A stretch of 33,491 nt of DNA from Acidaminococcus sp050873445 (GTDB lineage Bacteria; Bacillota; Negativicutes; Acidaminococcales; Acidaminococcaceae), in assembly GCF_050873445.1 (NCBI RefSeq), contig NZ_JBNMIU010000018.1, positions 1-33,491 on the forward strand. Reading direction: 5' to 3'. The notes under the pieces are model-generated. The model did no database searches and was not told where the DNA came from. It was given only the letters and a program-made list of their open reading frames with translations. Of this stretch, positions 23,891-31,483 are shown piece after piece; within the stretch, counting starts at the first letter, position 1, and each line of letters begins with the position of its first letter. A program made the translations under genes and the position numbers.

Positions 23891-24383
23891 AACGATACAC
23901 CTTGTCCAATTCCGTTTCCTGGCCCGTCTGCCGATACCGCAGTCCCAAATGCCAGTGGATCCGTTTCCCCGGCAGAGCTTCCACGGAAAACCCGGTCACT
24001 TCTATATGGGGCGATGTCAGAGGATTGACCCCCTTCTGCCGGCTTTCCTGGTTCCAGGTGCCCTTGTACAGAGCAGGGACATGGGCAGTAGACGACATGG
24101 CCACGAAGAAGGTCCATTGAGCCTGGGTATATCGATGATAACATTCCAGCTCCACCCCGTGCTTTCCCTCCACCACCCTGGCCTGAGAAACAGAGGACAA
24201 CAGTGCCGCCTCCAGCCGGGTGTGCAGATCCCGCTGGCTCCGCTGCAGTTCCCTGCGTCCCTGGATCCGTTGAAAAGAAAGAGCCATACTGGGAAGCGCT
24301 TTCACCAAACTGCCGGCCACCGCCAGCACCAGGAATAGTGCCAGAACGCCTTCCGCCATCAGGAATCCCCTAGCTTTTTTCAT
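23880..24383 (-). CDS. Prepilin-like protein with class III signal
   Basis: A 167-residue minor pilin or pseudopilin candidate. The signal KKARG|FLMAEG fits a class III leader (Gly, then aromatic, Glu at +5) followed by a hydrophobic helix (VLALFLVLAVAGSLV). The rest is a soluble domain with no recognised motif. The ATG at 24383 was chosen because GGAG lies 6 nt upstream and the leader fits; the open frame upstream overlaps the previous gene and is not pilin-like. It overlaps the previous gene by 14 nt. Confidence 0.75.
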   Translation of the reverse strand: MKKARGFLMAEGVLALFLVLAVAGSLVKALPSMALSFQRIQGRRELQRSQRDLHTRLEAALLSSVSQARVVEGKHGVELECYHRYTQAQWTFFVAMSSTAHVPALYKGTWNQESRQKGVNPLTSPHIEVTGFSVEALPGKRIHWHLGLRYRQTGQETELDKVYRYGA

Positions 24384-24690
24384 AGCCTGCTCCACAGCCC
24401 ACCAGGTGATCCTTCCAATAGAGCCGCACCTGCCGCAGCTGCACCCCTGGAATTCCAGATACCGGCTGGATTTCCACCTCCACCCGATAGTCCGCGTCCA
24501 GGTCCGCCGCACTGTGCTCGCCCCGCAGCAGTTCCAGAGACAGTTCCTGGGCCTCCTCCCGTTTCTGCTGCCAGTGATCCAGCCGCAGCGCCTGCTGCCA
24601 GCCCACCAGCGCCACCAGCACTCCCATACCCAGAGGCAGAGACGCCAGCAGCCCGTCCAGCAGAAAGAATCCTCCGCTCTTCCTATTCAT
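24370..24690 (-). CDS. Small prepilin-like protein
   Basis: A 106-residue minor pseudopilin candidate (GspI/PilV size). The leader NRKSGG|FFLLDG has Asp instead of Glu at +5, then a hydrophobic stretch LLASLPLGMGVLVALVG. The remainder is short and charged. The ATG at 24690 overlaps the stop of the upstream gene by 8 nt, which indicates translational coupling. Confidence 0.72.
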   Translation of the reverse strand: MNRKSGGFFLLDGLLASLPLGMGVLVALVGWQQALRLDHWQQKREEAQELSLELLRGEHSAADLDADYRVEVEIQPVSGIPGVQLRQVRLYWKDHLVGCGAGYEKS

Positions 24691-25135
24691 AGACCATCCT
24701 CCCCTGCACCGGCTGGAATTGGATCATTTTGGAACGAAATCCATCCCGCCGGTCCCGCAGCCGGATACAGAAAGATTTCTCCACACCGCCGTTGGAAGTA
24801 AAAGCTCCGCCATGGCCTTCCAGAGCAAAATTCTCCAGCCCCAGCCGGGGCAGATCCAACACATTCTTATGGTACAAATCCCGCCAGGCGTAGGCACGGG
24901 CCCCTTCATCCACTACAATGAACTGCAAATGGTGACCCGTGAGGAATAAGTTCCGCTGCTGCAGAGCCGACAGGGTATCCGCCGTGGTCTGGGTGGCCAG
25001 GTCCAGCTGGCTCCGCCGGGCAAGACTCTCCAGCTGGAACAGGGCAGGGCCCGCCAGAAGGAGCCCCGTCAGCCACAATCCCAACTCAAGAAGCAGTTCC
25101 AGCAGCAAATACCCGGATGTCTTCCGCCGTCTCAT
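24683..25135 (-). CDS. Prepilin-like protein
   Basis: A 150-residue minor pseudopilin candidate. RRRKTSG|YLLLEL fits a class III leader with Glu at +5, followed by a very Leu-rich helix (LLELGLWLTGLLLAG). The ATG at 25135 overlaps the stop of the main pilin gene as ATGA. The soluble part has no recognised motif; GspH/PilW-like is the nearest guess. Confidence 0.72.
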   Translation of the reverse strand: MRRRKTSGYLLLELLLELGLWLTGLLLAGPALFQLESLARRSQLDLATQTTADTLSALQQRNLFLTGHHLQFIVVDEGARAYAWRDLYHKNVLDLPRLGLENFALEGHGGAFTSNGGVEKSFCIRLRDRRDGFRSKMIQFQPVQGRMVYE

Positions 25136-25542
25136 GCCCCTTCCCCGCTTTTCGTAGTCCCCAGTTCGTTGCTCTTTACAGTCCGTCCATCAGAGAGCTT
25201 GCCCTGGAATACGATTTCCCCTCCTTCACCGGCACCTTCCAGTTCGATGTCCTGATATTCCCGGTCGGGTACATACTTGCCTTTCCGCAATGTGTCGATG
25301 TCTGCCGGCGCCTTGCCCGTTTCCAGCTGGTACATTTTAGCTCCGCTTTCCAGCACAGCCAGATTGGAAATGGTCTGGCTGTCCCGTGATTTGTTCATGG
25401 CCGTGTTGATGGAAGGCAGCAGTGCCGCAGCCAGCCCACCGATGATGGCCATGACGGCAATGATTTCAATCAGAGTAAAGCCATCAGATTTCTTGTGCTT
25501 GTTCCCATGGGAGATCAGATTGGACTTCAGATCGGTTTGCAT
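25132..25542 (-). CDS. Major pilin / pseudopilin (GspG- or ComGC-like)
   Basis: A 136-residue prepilin. After a long 21-residue polar leader comes the classic class III motif DG|FTLIEIIAVMAIIGGL with Glu at +5 and a 20-residue hydrophobic helix. The soluble part has the GspG-like run of alternating polar residues (SGAKMYQLETGKAP) and a Gly-rich end. It needs a prepilin peptidase, which is not in this window. The ATG at 25542 has AGGAG at 6 nt, and the gene lies 15 nt after the gspF-like gene. Confidence 0.88.
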   Translation of the reverse strand: MQTDLKSNLISHGNKHKKSDGFTLIEIIAVMAIIGGLAAALLPSINTAMNKSRDSQTISNLAVLESGAKMYQLETGKAPADIDTLRKGKYVPDREYQDIELEGAGEGGEIVFQGKLSDGRTVKSNELGTTKSGEGA

Positions 25543-25557
25543 TTTGTTCTCCTTTCT

Positions 25558-26583
25558 TTACAGAAACGATACGCCATTCATCAATTCAAATAACGGAGTC
25601 AACAGAAAAAGCAGCATTCCCCCGCAGCCCAGGGCCAGGATCAGGAGCAGCGCTGGTTCCAGAAGAGTCCGAAGCTGTTTCAGACGGTTCTGGAAGTCCT
25701 GATCCAGAATATGCGCCGCTTCCGTAAGGAGCCCGGAAAGATTTCCGCTTTCCTCCCCCAGGGCCAAGAATTCCACTGTGAGCGGGCTGAAGAGCTGGAT
25801 ACCTTCCCGGGCACAGTGAGAAAAGGGCCGTCCAGCCACTACCTGACGGCTCAGCCTTCTGGCTGTAAGGCGCAGGGGGCCCGCAGGCAGCATCTGAGAA
25901 GCCCGGGGCAGAGCATCATCCAGAGCCAGTCCGCCCCGCAGCAGCAGGGACAGCAGCTGCAGATAGCGGATTTCCCAGAACGTCCGGTTCAAACCTGTGA
26001 TGCCCGGGCAGCGGAGCAGCCAGCGGGAGCGTTGCTGCCAGGCCAGACGGACCAGAGCACACGGGACCAGCAGGCTCACCGGCAGCAGCCAGGGTAGACG
26101 ATGCAGCAGGCGGCTCAGGTCCAGAGCCCAGCGCAGACCGATGCTCATGGGCACTTTTAGAGAGTCATACAGATCCCCGAACAAAGGCAGGATGCTCCAG
26201 AAAAAGTACAGACCCAAGAGACCCGTGATACCCAGCACCAGGGCCGGGTACAGGGCAGCCTGGACCAGGGCCCGCTGATTTTCCCGTTTTTTCTGATAAA
26301 ATACAGCCAGCTGCTGGAACACCTGGGCCAGCTGCCCGCTCAATTCCCCTCCTTCTGCCAGTACGCAGGCCAGATTTCCCACCTGTTTGCACTGCCGATA
26401 AAGGGCCTGGGAAAGAGAGCTTCCCCTGCGCAGCTGAGCAGCGAGCTGGATGCAGACCCGTCCCGTTTCCCCGCCGCATTGCCGTCCCAGCGCCTCCAGA
26501 GCCGGCAGCAACGGCAAACCGCCCTGGAGCAGCAGTCCCAGGCGGCGGAATAAAGTTTCCCGCTGCAGCGTAGAAAGTGCCAT
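25558..26583 (-). CDS. Type II secretion / type IV pilus inner-membrane platform protein (GspF/PilC/ComGB-like)
   Basis: A 341-residue polytopic membrane protein with two T2SSF-type halves. The first ends in hydrophobic segments near 108-132 (LYPALVLGITGLLGLYFFW) and 155-180. The second half repeats the pattern (LLLRGGLALDDAL, GEESGNLSGLL) and ends with a segment LLEPALLLILALGCGGMLL. The length is near ComGB rather than full GspF. It would be the platform for pilin assembly, driven by an ATPase not encoded here. The ATG at 26583 was chosen for its near-perfect SD AAGGAGGTGA; the frame upstream of it is not family-like. First gene of the operon. Confidence 0.9.
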   Translation of the reverse strand: MALSTLQRETLFRRLGLLLQGGLPLLPALEALGRQCGGETGRVCIQLAAQLRRGSSLSQALYRQCKQVGNLACVLAEGGELSGQLAQVFQQLAVFYQKKRENQRALVQAALYPALVLGITGLLGLYFFWSILPLFGDLYDSLKVPMSIGLRWALDLSRLLHRLPWLLPVSLLVPCALVRLAWQQRSRWLLRCPGITGLNRTFWEIRYLQLLSLLLRGGLALDDALPRASQMLPAGPLRLTARRLSRQVVAGRPFSHCAREGIQLFSPLTVEFLALGEESGNLSGLLTEAAHILDQDFQNRLKQLRTLLEPALLLILALGCGGMLLFLLTPLFELMNGVSFL

Positions 26584-26611
26584 GGATTTCACCTCCTTTC
26601 GTAAGAAATAT

Positions 26612-26635
26612 CCCCTCCCTACCCTAGTTCGCCCC
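26612..26635 (-). promoter_or_regulatory. G-quadruplex-forming motif ahead of the pilin operon
   Basis: The minus strand (the RNA sense) carries four G-runs: GGGG, GGG, GGG, GGGG with loops of 7, 2 and 1 nt, ending 28 bp before the gspF-like start codon. This meets the common G3+N1-7 rule for a G-quadruplex. Confidence 0.5.
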
Positions 26636-26703
26636 TCAGTCAAAAAATCCTTCCGCCAAAACCGCCAACCGTCATTAAGTGCAAAAAGACCGTCAAGTTT
26701 GGT

Positions 26704-26740
26704 AACAAAAAAAGAGAACGCCCGCAAGCGCTCTCTTTTT
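26704..26740 (-). terminator. Terminator after glmM / his operon
   Basis: Minus strand: AAAGAGAGCGC (26728-26738) pairs with GCGTTCTCTTT (26711-26721) with one G-T pair, followed by TTTTG. It ends the his-glmM operon. Confidence 0.88.
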
Positions 26741-26751
26741 CCGCAATCAAT

Positions 26752-28095
26752 TTATGCCAATTCCCGTCTCACCACTTCTGCAATGGCTTCCGTAATATGG
26801 TCCAGTTCTACCTGGTTGGGGCCCTGAGCCATGATCCGAATCAAAGGTTCAGTACCGCTGGCTCTCACCAGCACCTGGCCGTCATCGCCCAGTTCTTCCG
26901 TGTACCGGCGGACCACATCAGCGATGGCCGTATTTTCCTGCCAGCCGTTCTTGTCCTTCACCCGCACATTCAACAGAGTCTGGGGATATTTCACCATCTG
27001 GGCCCCCAGCTGGCTCAGTGTCTGGTTATGCCGCACCAGGCTGCTCAGCAGGTTCACTGCCGTCATCATCCCGTCACCCGTACGCACCAGGTCGCCGAAG
27101 ATAATATGGCCGCTTTGCTCGCCGCCCAGTTTGTAATCGTGCTTCAGCATCTCTTCCAGTACGTAGCGATCGCCCACACTGGTCTTTACCGTACGGCCGC
27201 CGTGTTCCTTCATGGCTTTTGCCAGGCCCACGTTGCTCATCACCGTGGTCACCAGTACATTGTCCTTCAGCTTACCGGCCTTCATCAGGTCCAGGGCGCA
27301 GATCAGCATGATCTGGTCCCCGTCCAGAGGATCGCCGTTTTCGTCCACAGCCAGCAGCCGATCGGCGTCACCGTCGTTGGCCAGGCCCACATCGGCCCCC
27401 ATTTCCTTCACTTTGGCCTGCAAGGCTTCCAGATGGGTGGAACCACATCCGTTATTGATGTTGATACCGTTGGGTTCATAAAAAATGGGGATTACATGGG
27501 CCCCCAGGGTACGCAGGATGGCTGGAGCAATTTCGCTGTTGGCTCCGTTTGCACAGTCCATGACCACTTTCAGCCCATTCAGCTTCACCGGACAGTTTTC
27601 CACGATATGCTGCACGTATTCCATGCCCATATCCGGTTCGTTGATTACGGTGCCCAGGTTGCTGCCGGTCACAGTCTGGGTATAATCCACCGGCTGTTTC
27701 ACAATGGCTTCGATTTCGTCTTCCACAGCGTCAGGAAGTTTGTATCCAGTACGGGCAAAGAACTTGATTCCGTTATCCTCAAAGGGATTGTGGGAAGCGG
27801 AAATCACCACCCCTGCATTGGCTTCCAGTTTTTCTGTCAAATAGGAAACCGCCGGTGTAGGAATGACACCCAGAAGGTGCGCATTGCCCCCTGCACTGCA
27901 GATGCCGGCCGCCAGGGCGCTTTCCAGCATGGTGCCCGAAAGCCGGGTATCCCGCCCAATCAGGATTTTGGGTGTCTTTACTTCCCTTCCAAAATACTGG
28001 GCCGCTGCCCGCCCCAGTTTATATGCCAGTTCCGCATTCAGTACAGGACCATTGGCGACGCCGCGTACGCCGTCCGTTCCAAACAATCTAGCCAT
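26752..28095 (-). CDS. glmM: Phosphoglucosamine mutase
   Basis: Interconverts glucosamine 6-phosphate and glucosamine 1-phosphate on the way to UDP-GlcNAc; works after GlmS. The 447-residue protein begins MARLFGTDGVRGVAN. The phosphoserine is S101 in ISASHNP, the Mg site is in NDGDADRLLAVDE, sugar binding is in GGEQSGHI, and phosphate binding is in VRASGTEPLIR. The ATG at 28095 follows GGAGGG at 5 nt. It lies 33 nt after hisIE with no promoter or terminator between, so it is probably co-transcribed with the his genes. Confidence 0.98.
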   Translation of the reverse strand: MARLFGTDGVRGVANGPVLNAELAYKLGRAAAQYFGREVKTPKILIGRDTRLSGTMLESALAAGICSAGGNAHLLGVIPTPAVSYLTEKLEANAGVVISASHNPFEDNGIKFFARTGYKLPDAVEDEIEAIVKQPVDYTQTVTGSNLGTVINEPDMGMEYVQHIVENCPVKLNGLKVVMDCANGANSEIAPAILRTLGAHVIPIFYEPNGININNGCGSTHLEALQAKVKEMGADVGLANDGDADRLLAVDENGDPLDGDQIMLICALDLMKAGKLKDNVLVTTVMSNVGLAKAMKEHGGRTVKTSVGDRYVLEEMLKHDYKLGGEQSGHIIFGDLVRTGDGMMTAVNLLSSLVRHNQTLSQLGAQMVKYPQTLLNVRVKDKNGWQENTAIADVVRRYTEELGDDGQVLVRASGTEPLIRIMAQGPNQVELDHITEAIAEVVRRELA

Positions 28096-28128
28096 GTGAG
28101 CCCTCCAGCTTTACACGTATTTTGCTGC

Positions 28129-28779
28129 TTATTTTTCGTTTTCTACCTTTCGGCCTGCCATCTCCACCAGCATCTCGCCCGGTGTGATGTTATGGTAAGC
28201 CAACAGCACTAAGCAATGATACCATAAATCGCCCATCTCGTAAACAACCTGCTCTGCATCGTTGTTCTTGGATGCCAGGAGGGTCCGGGTAGTCTCGGTA
28301 CTCAGTTTTTCCAGCAGTTTGTCCTGGCTGGGAGCCGGCAGTAATTTCTGCGCAGCCTTCTGTTTTTCCTGATAGCACTGGATCTGCTTATACAGTTCGT
28401 TGATCACCTGGGGCAGCCGGTTATCAGCCACAGGCAGGCTCTCGCCGGAAGCACTGTTCCACAGAGGGTTGAAAAAGCAGGAATAATGGCCCGTATGGCA
28501 GGCGGCACCCTTCTGCTCCACCTTCACCAGCAGGGTATCTCCATCGCAGTCGTAAGTAATGCTGTATACCTTCTGGGTATGGCCGCTGGTAGCGCCCTTA
28601 TTCCACAGTTCCTGCCGACTGCGGCTCCAGAACCAGGTATACCCGGTCTCGATGGTGCGGGCCAGACTTTCGCCGTTCATATAGGCCAGCATCAGAACTT
28701 TGTCGTTTCTTACATCCTGCACAATGGCCGGGATCAGGCCCCGGTCATCGAATTTCAATTTGCTTACATCCAGTTTCAT
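28129..28779 (-). CDS. hisIE: Bifunctional phosphoribosyl-AMP cyclohydrolase / phosphoribosyl-ATP pyrophosphatase
   Basis: Catalyses the second and third steps of histidine synthesis. The 216-residue fusion has an N-terminal HisI domain (to about 110) with WNKGATSGHTQ and the Zn-site run GAACHTGHYSCF. The C-terminal HisE domain (about 120-207) has a NDAEQVVYEMGDLWYHCLV helix pair typical of MazG-like pyrophosphatases. The ATG at 28779 overlaps the hisF stop as ATGA. Confidence 0.97.
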   Translation of the reverse strand: MKLDVSKLKFDDRGLIPAIVQDVRNDKVLMLAYMNGESLARTIETGYTWFWSRSRQELWNKGATSGHTQKVYSITYDCDGDTLLVKVEQKGAACHTGHYSCFFNPLWNSASGESLPVADNRLPQVINELYKQIQCYQEKQKAAQKLLPAPSQDKLLEKLSTETTRTLLASKNNDAEQVVYEMGDLWYHCLVLLAYHNITPGEMLVEMAGRKVENEK

Positions 28780-29534
28780 AACCGTACGTCCACTCCTTTA
28801 TTCCGCAAGTATTCCTTCACCTGGCGGATGGAAAACGTTCCATAATGGAATACGGAAGCGGCCAGAGCTGCATCAGCCTTACCGGCCGTGAGCACTTCAT
28901 AGAAGTCTTCCAGGGAGCCTGCCCCGCCGCTGGCAATCACAGGTACGGATACCGCTTCAGCCACTTTCCGGGTCAGCGGGATATCAAAGCCGTCCTTGGT
29001 GCCGTCTGCATCCATACTGGTCAGCAGGATTTCACCTGCTCCCAGGCCCACAGCCTTCCTGATCCACTCCAAGGCATCCAGCCCTGTAGGGGTGTGCCCC
29101 CCGTTGATGTATACTTCCCAGGAATCTTCTCCCCGCCGTTTGGCATCCACGGCCAAGACCACACACTGGTTGCCGAAGGCTTCCGCACCCCGGGTAATCA
29201 GACCCGGATCTTTGACTGCCGCCGTATTCAGGCTGGTCTTGTCGGCTCCGGCCAAAAGGACCGCACGCATATCTTCAATGGAAGAAATGCCGCCGCCCAC
29301 AGTCAGGGGCATGAACACTTCTCTTGCAGTCCGTTCGATGGTCTTGACCATGGATTTGCGCTTTTCCAGAGACGCAGTGATGTCCAGGAACACCAGTTCA
29401 TCGGCCTGTTCCTTTTCGTACAGGCCAGCCAGTTCCACTGGGTCACCTGCATCCCGCAGGCCCACGAAGTTGGTCCCCTTTACCACCCGTCCGTCTTTTA
29501 CGTCCAAACAGGGTATGATCCGTTTTGCCAACAT
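28776..29534 (-). CDS. hisF: Imidazole glycerol phosphate synthase, cyclase subunit
   Basis: Uses ammonia from HisH to close the imidazole ring, giving IGP and AICAR. The 252-residue barrel has the catalytic Asp pair in IPCLDVKDGRVVKG and LAVDAKR, and phosphate-binding loops GGGI and ASGGAGS. The ATG at 29534 (MLAKRIIPC) has GGAGGC upstream; an earlier in-frame start inside hisA adds only a basic stretch. It follows hisA by 4 nt and overlaps hisIE. Confidence 0.98.
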   Translation of the reverse strand: MLAKRIIPCLDVKDGRVVKGTNFVGLRDAGDPVELAGLYEKEQADELVFLDITASLEKRKSMVKTIERTAREVFMPLTVGGGISSIEDMRAVLLAGADKTSLNTAAVKDPGLITRGAEAFGNQCVVLAVDAKRRGEDSWEVYINGGHTPTGLDALEWIRKAVGLGAGEILLTSMDADGTKDGFDIPLTRKVAEAVSVPVIASGGAGSLEDFYEVLTAGKADAALAASVFHYGTFSIRQVKEYLRNKGVDVRL

Positions 29535-29538
29535 GGCT

Positions 29539-30267
29539 CTACGCCTCCTTCGCAATCGCTACAGCCTGGCGAAGGTCAATGGCGCCGGTATATAACGCCT
29601 TTCCTATAATACACCCTTCGATGCCGTCTGTTTCTCTTTTTTTCAACATTTTCAAATCTTCCAGGCTGGCCACTCCGCCGCTGGCGGTAACTTTCAGCCC
29701 GCTCGCCTTCGCAACGGCCACTGTGGCTTCCACGTTCACGCCGCTGAGCATCCCGTCCCGGGCAATATCCGTGAAGATGATGCGCTGCACCCCGGCGTCG
29801 GCCATCTTTTTGGCCAGCTCTTCCGCCTGGATATGGCCGCTGGTTTCCCAGCCTTCCACAGCTACGTCCCCGTTCCTGGCATCGATGCCCGCCACAATGC
29901 GGCCCGGATAGGCCCTGCAGGCTTCTCTCACCAAGTCCGGATCCTTCACTGCAGCGGAGCCCAGGATCACCTGTTGCACTCCGGCTGTCAGCAGCCGTTC
30001 AATATGGCTCATGCTGCGGATGCCGCCCCCGGCTTCGATGGGGATACCGCCCTGTTCCATAATAGCCCTGATAGCCGCCAGGTTCTGGCTTTCACCGGCC
30101 AGAGCTCCGTCCAGGTCCACCACATGGATGGAACTGGCTCCCGCACCGGCCCATTCCCTGGCCATGGCGCCCGGATCCGTGCTGTAGATTGTTTCTTTGG
30201 AAAAATCGCCCTTTACCAGGCGGACACAGTTGCCGCCCCGCAGGTCGATGGCAGGATAGATATTCAT
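29539..30267 (-). CDS. hisA: ProFAR isomerase (1-(5-phosphoribosyl)-5-[(5-phosphoribosylamino)methylideneamino]imidazole-4-carboxamide isomerase)
   Basis: Catalyses the Amadori-type isomerisation before HisF. The 242-residue half-barrel-repeat protein carries the catalytic Asp residues in YPAIDLRGG and AGIDARNG and phosphate loops GGGIRS and SGGVAS. The ATG at 30267 was chosen because AAGGAG is 8 nt upstream and it overlaps the hisH stop as ATGA. A GTG at 30276 would overlap that SD. Confidence 0.98.
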   Translation of the reverse strand: MNIYPAIDLRGGNCVRLVKGDFSKETIYSTDPGAMAREWAGAGASSIHVVDLDGALAGESQNLAAIRAIMEQGGIPIEAGGGIRSMSHIERLLTAGVQQVILGSAAVKDPDLVREACRAYPGRIVAGIDARNGDVAVEGWETSGHIQAEELAKKMADAGVQRIIFTDIARDGMLSGVNVEATVAVAKASGLKVTASGGVASLEDLKMLKKRETDGIEGCIIGKALYTGAIDLRQAVAIAKEA

Positions 30268-30878
30268 AGCTTCCACTCCTTAAAGGCTTTCAGCATGGCC
30301 AGGCCCGCAAAGCTGGATTTTTCCGGATGGAACTGGAAGCCCTGCACGCTGCCCCGGCCCACACTGGCGGTGATCTTTGCTCCATAATCGCACACAGAGG
30401 TGATGATGCCGGGATCTTCCGGCACTGCATGATAGCTGTGGACGAAGTATACATATTTCCCGTCCGCATCCTTCAGGAGCGGGGACGGATTCACCGCAGC
30501 AATCCGGTTCCAGCCCATGTGAGGGATCTTGTACGGCGTCACGATTTTCTTCACCTGGCCCTTAAAGAACCCCAGGCCCTTTACACCAGGACTTTCTTCA
30601 CTGCTTTCAAACAGCAGCTGTTCGCCCAGGCAGATGCCCAGGAAGGGTTTGCCGCTTGCCAGGGCTTCCTGGACAGCTTCCTCCAGCCCCCGAGACCGCA
30701 TGGTTTCCATACAGTCGCCGAAGGAGCCTACCCCGGGCAGGATCACCCTGGGAGCGTCTTTGATTACCTGGGGATCCGAAGAGACCAGGGGATCGGCTCC
30801 GATTTTCAGCAGGCCATTATATACCGAGTGCAGATTGCCCCGGCCGTAGTCGATGATGACGATGGTATCTTTATCCAT
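30264..30878 (-). CDS. hisH: Imidazole glycerol phosphate synthase, glutamine amidotransferase subunit
   Basis: Hydrolyses glutamine and feeds ammonia to HisF. A 204-residue class I amidotransferase with the nucleophile Cys in GICLGEQLL, His and Glu in FHPEKS, and IIDYGRGNLHSV at the N-terminus. The residue after the elbow is Glu where Met is usual (GICLGMQ). The ATG at 30878 is 1 nt after the hisB stop, with GGGAG 9 nt upstream, and hisA overlaps its end. Confidence 0.97.
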   Translation of the reverse strand: MDKDTIVIIDYGRGNLHSVYNGLLKIGADPLVSSDPQVIKDAPRVILPGVGSFGDCMETMRSRGLEEAVQEALASGKPFLGICLGEQLLFESSEESPGVKGLGFFKGQVKKIVTPYKIPHMGWNRIAAVNPSPLLKDADGKYVYFVHSYHAVPEDPGIITSVCDYGAKITASVGRGSVQGFQFHPEKSSFAGLAMLKAFKEWKL

Positions 30879-30879
30879 A

Positions 30880-31467
30880 TCACAGTGCTCCCTTGCTGCT
30901 CATCACCCCGTGCACCCGGGGATCCATGGCCACAGCCTGGCTCATGGCCCGGGCCACGCCCTTGAAGATGGCTTCCAGCATATGGTGGGTGTTCTTGCCG
31001 TAGGGCACATTGATATGCAGGGTCAGCCCGCAGTTCATGGCCACCGCCCGGAAAAAGTCCTCACCCATTTCCGTGTCGAAATTACCCAGAGTCACCCGGG
31101 GAATGATGTCCGCATTCCATACCAGATAGGGCCGGCCGGAAAAGTCCAGAGCGATTTCGGCCAGGGCTTCATCCATGGGCAGCAGAAAACTGCCATACCG
31201 ATGGATGCCCTTCTTGTCGCCCAGGGCCTGTGCAATGGCCTGCCCCAAAGCGATGCCTACATCTTCCACCGTATGATGACAGTCCACTTCCAGGTCGCCC
31301 TTGGCCCGCACCGTCAGATCCATAAAAGAATGGACCGCCAGCAGGGTCAGCATATGATCCAGAAATCCCACGCCGGTGGCGATATCCGCCTTGCCGGTGC
31401 CGTCCAAATCCAGCTTCACGCTGATCTGGGTCTCTTTCGTATTCCGTTCGATCTTACCTTCCCGCAT
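30880..31467 (-). CDS. hisB: Imidazoleglycerol-phosphate dehydratase
   Basis: Dehydrates IGP to imidazole acetol phosphate with two Mn ions. The 195-residue single-domain protein has the repeated metal motifs GFLDHML, DCHHTVEDVGI and NTHHMLEA and a conserved D-E pair in PMDEALAE. No histidinol-phosphatase domain is attached, unlike the E. coli HisB. The ATG at 31467 follows AGGAGG at 9 nt. Confidence 0.97.
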   Translation of the reverse strand: MREGKIERNTKETQISVKLDLDGTGKADIATGVGFLDHMLTLLAVHSFMDLTVRAKGDLEVDCHHTVEDVGIALGQAIAQALGDKKGIHRYGSFLLPMDEALAEIALDFSGRPYLVWNADIIPRVTLGNFDTEMGEDFFRAVAMNCGLTLHINVPYGKNTHHMLEAIFKGVARAMSQAVAMDPRVHGVMSSKGAL

Positions 31468-31483
31468 AGCCCTATGCCTCCTG

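Noticed and set aside
26584..26751. Cyclic-di-GMP riboswitch before the pilin operon
   Set aside because: Such riboswitches often precede pilus genes, but the conserved GEMM core was not found; the leader holds G-runs and short repeats only.
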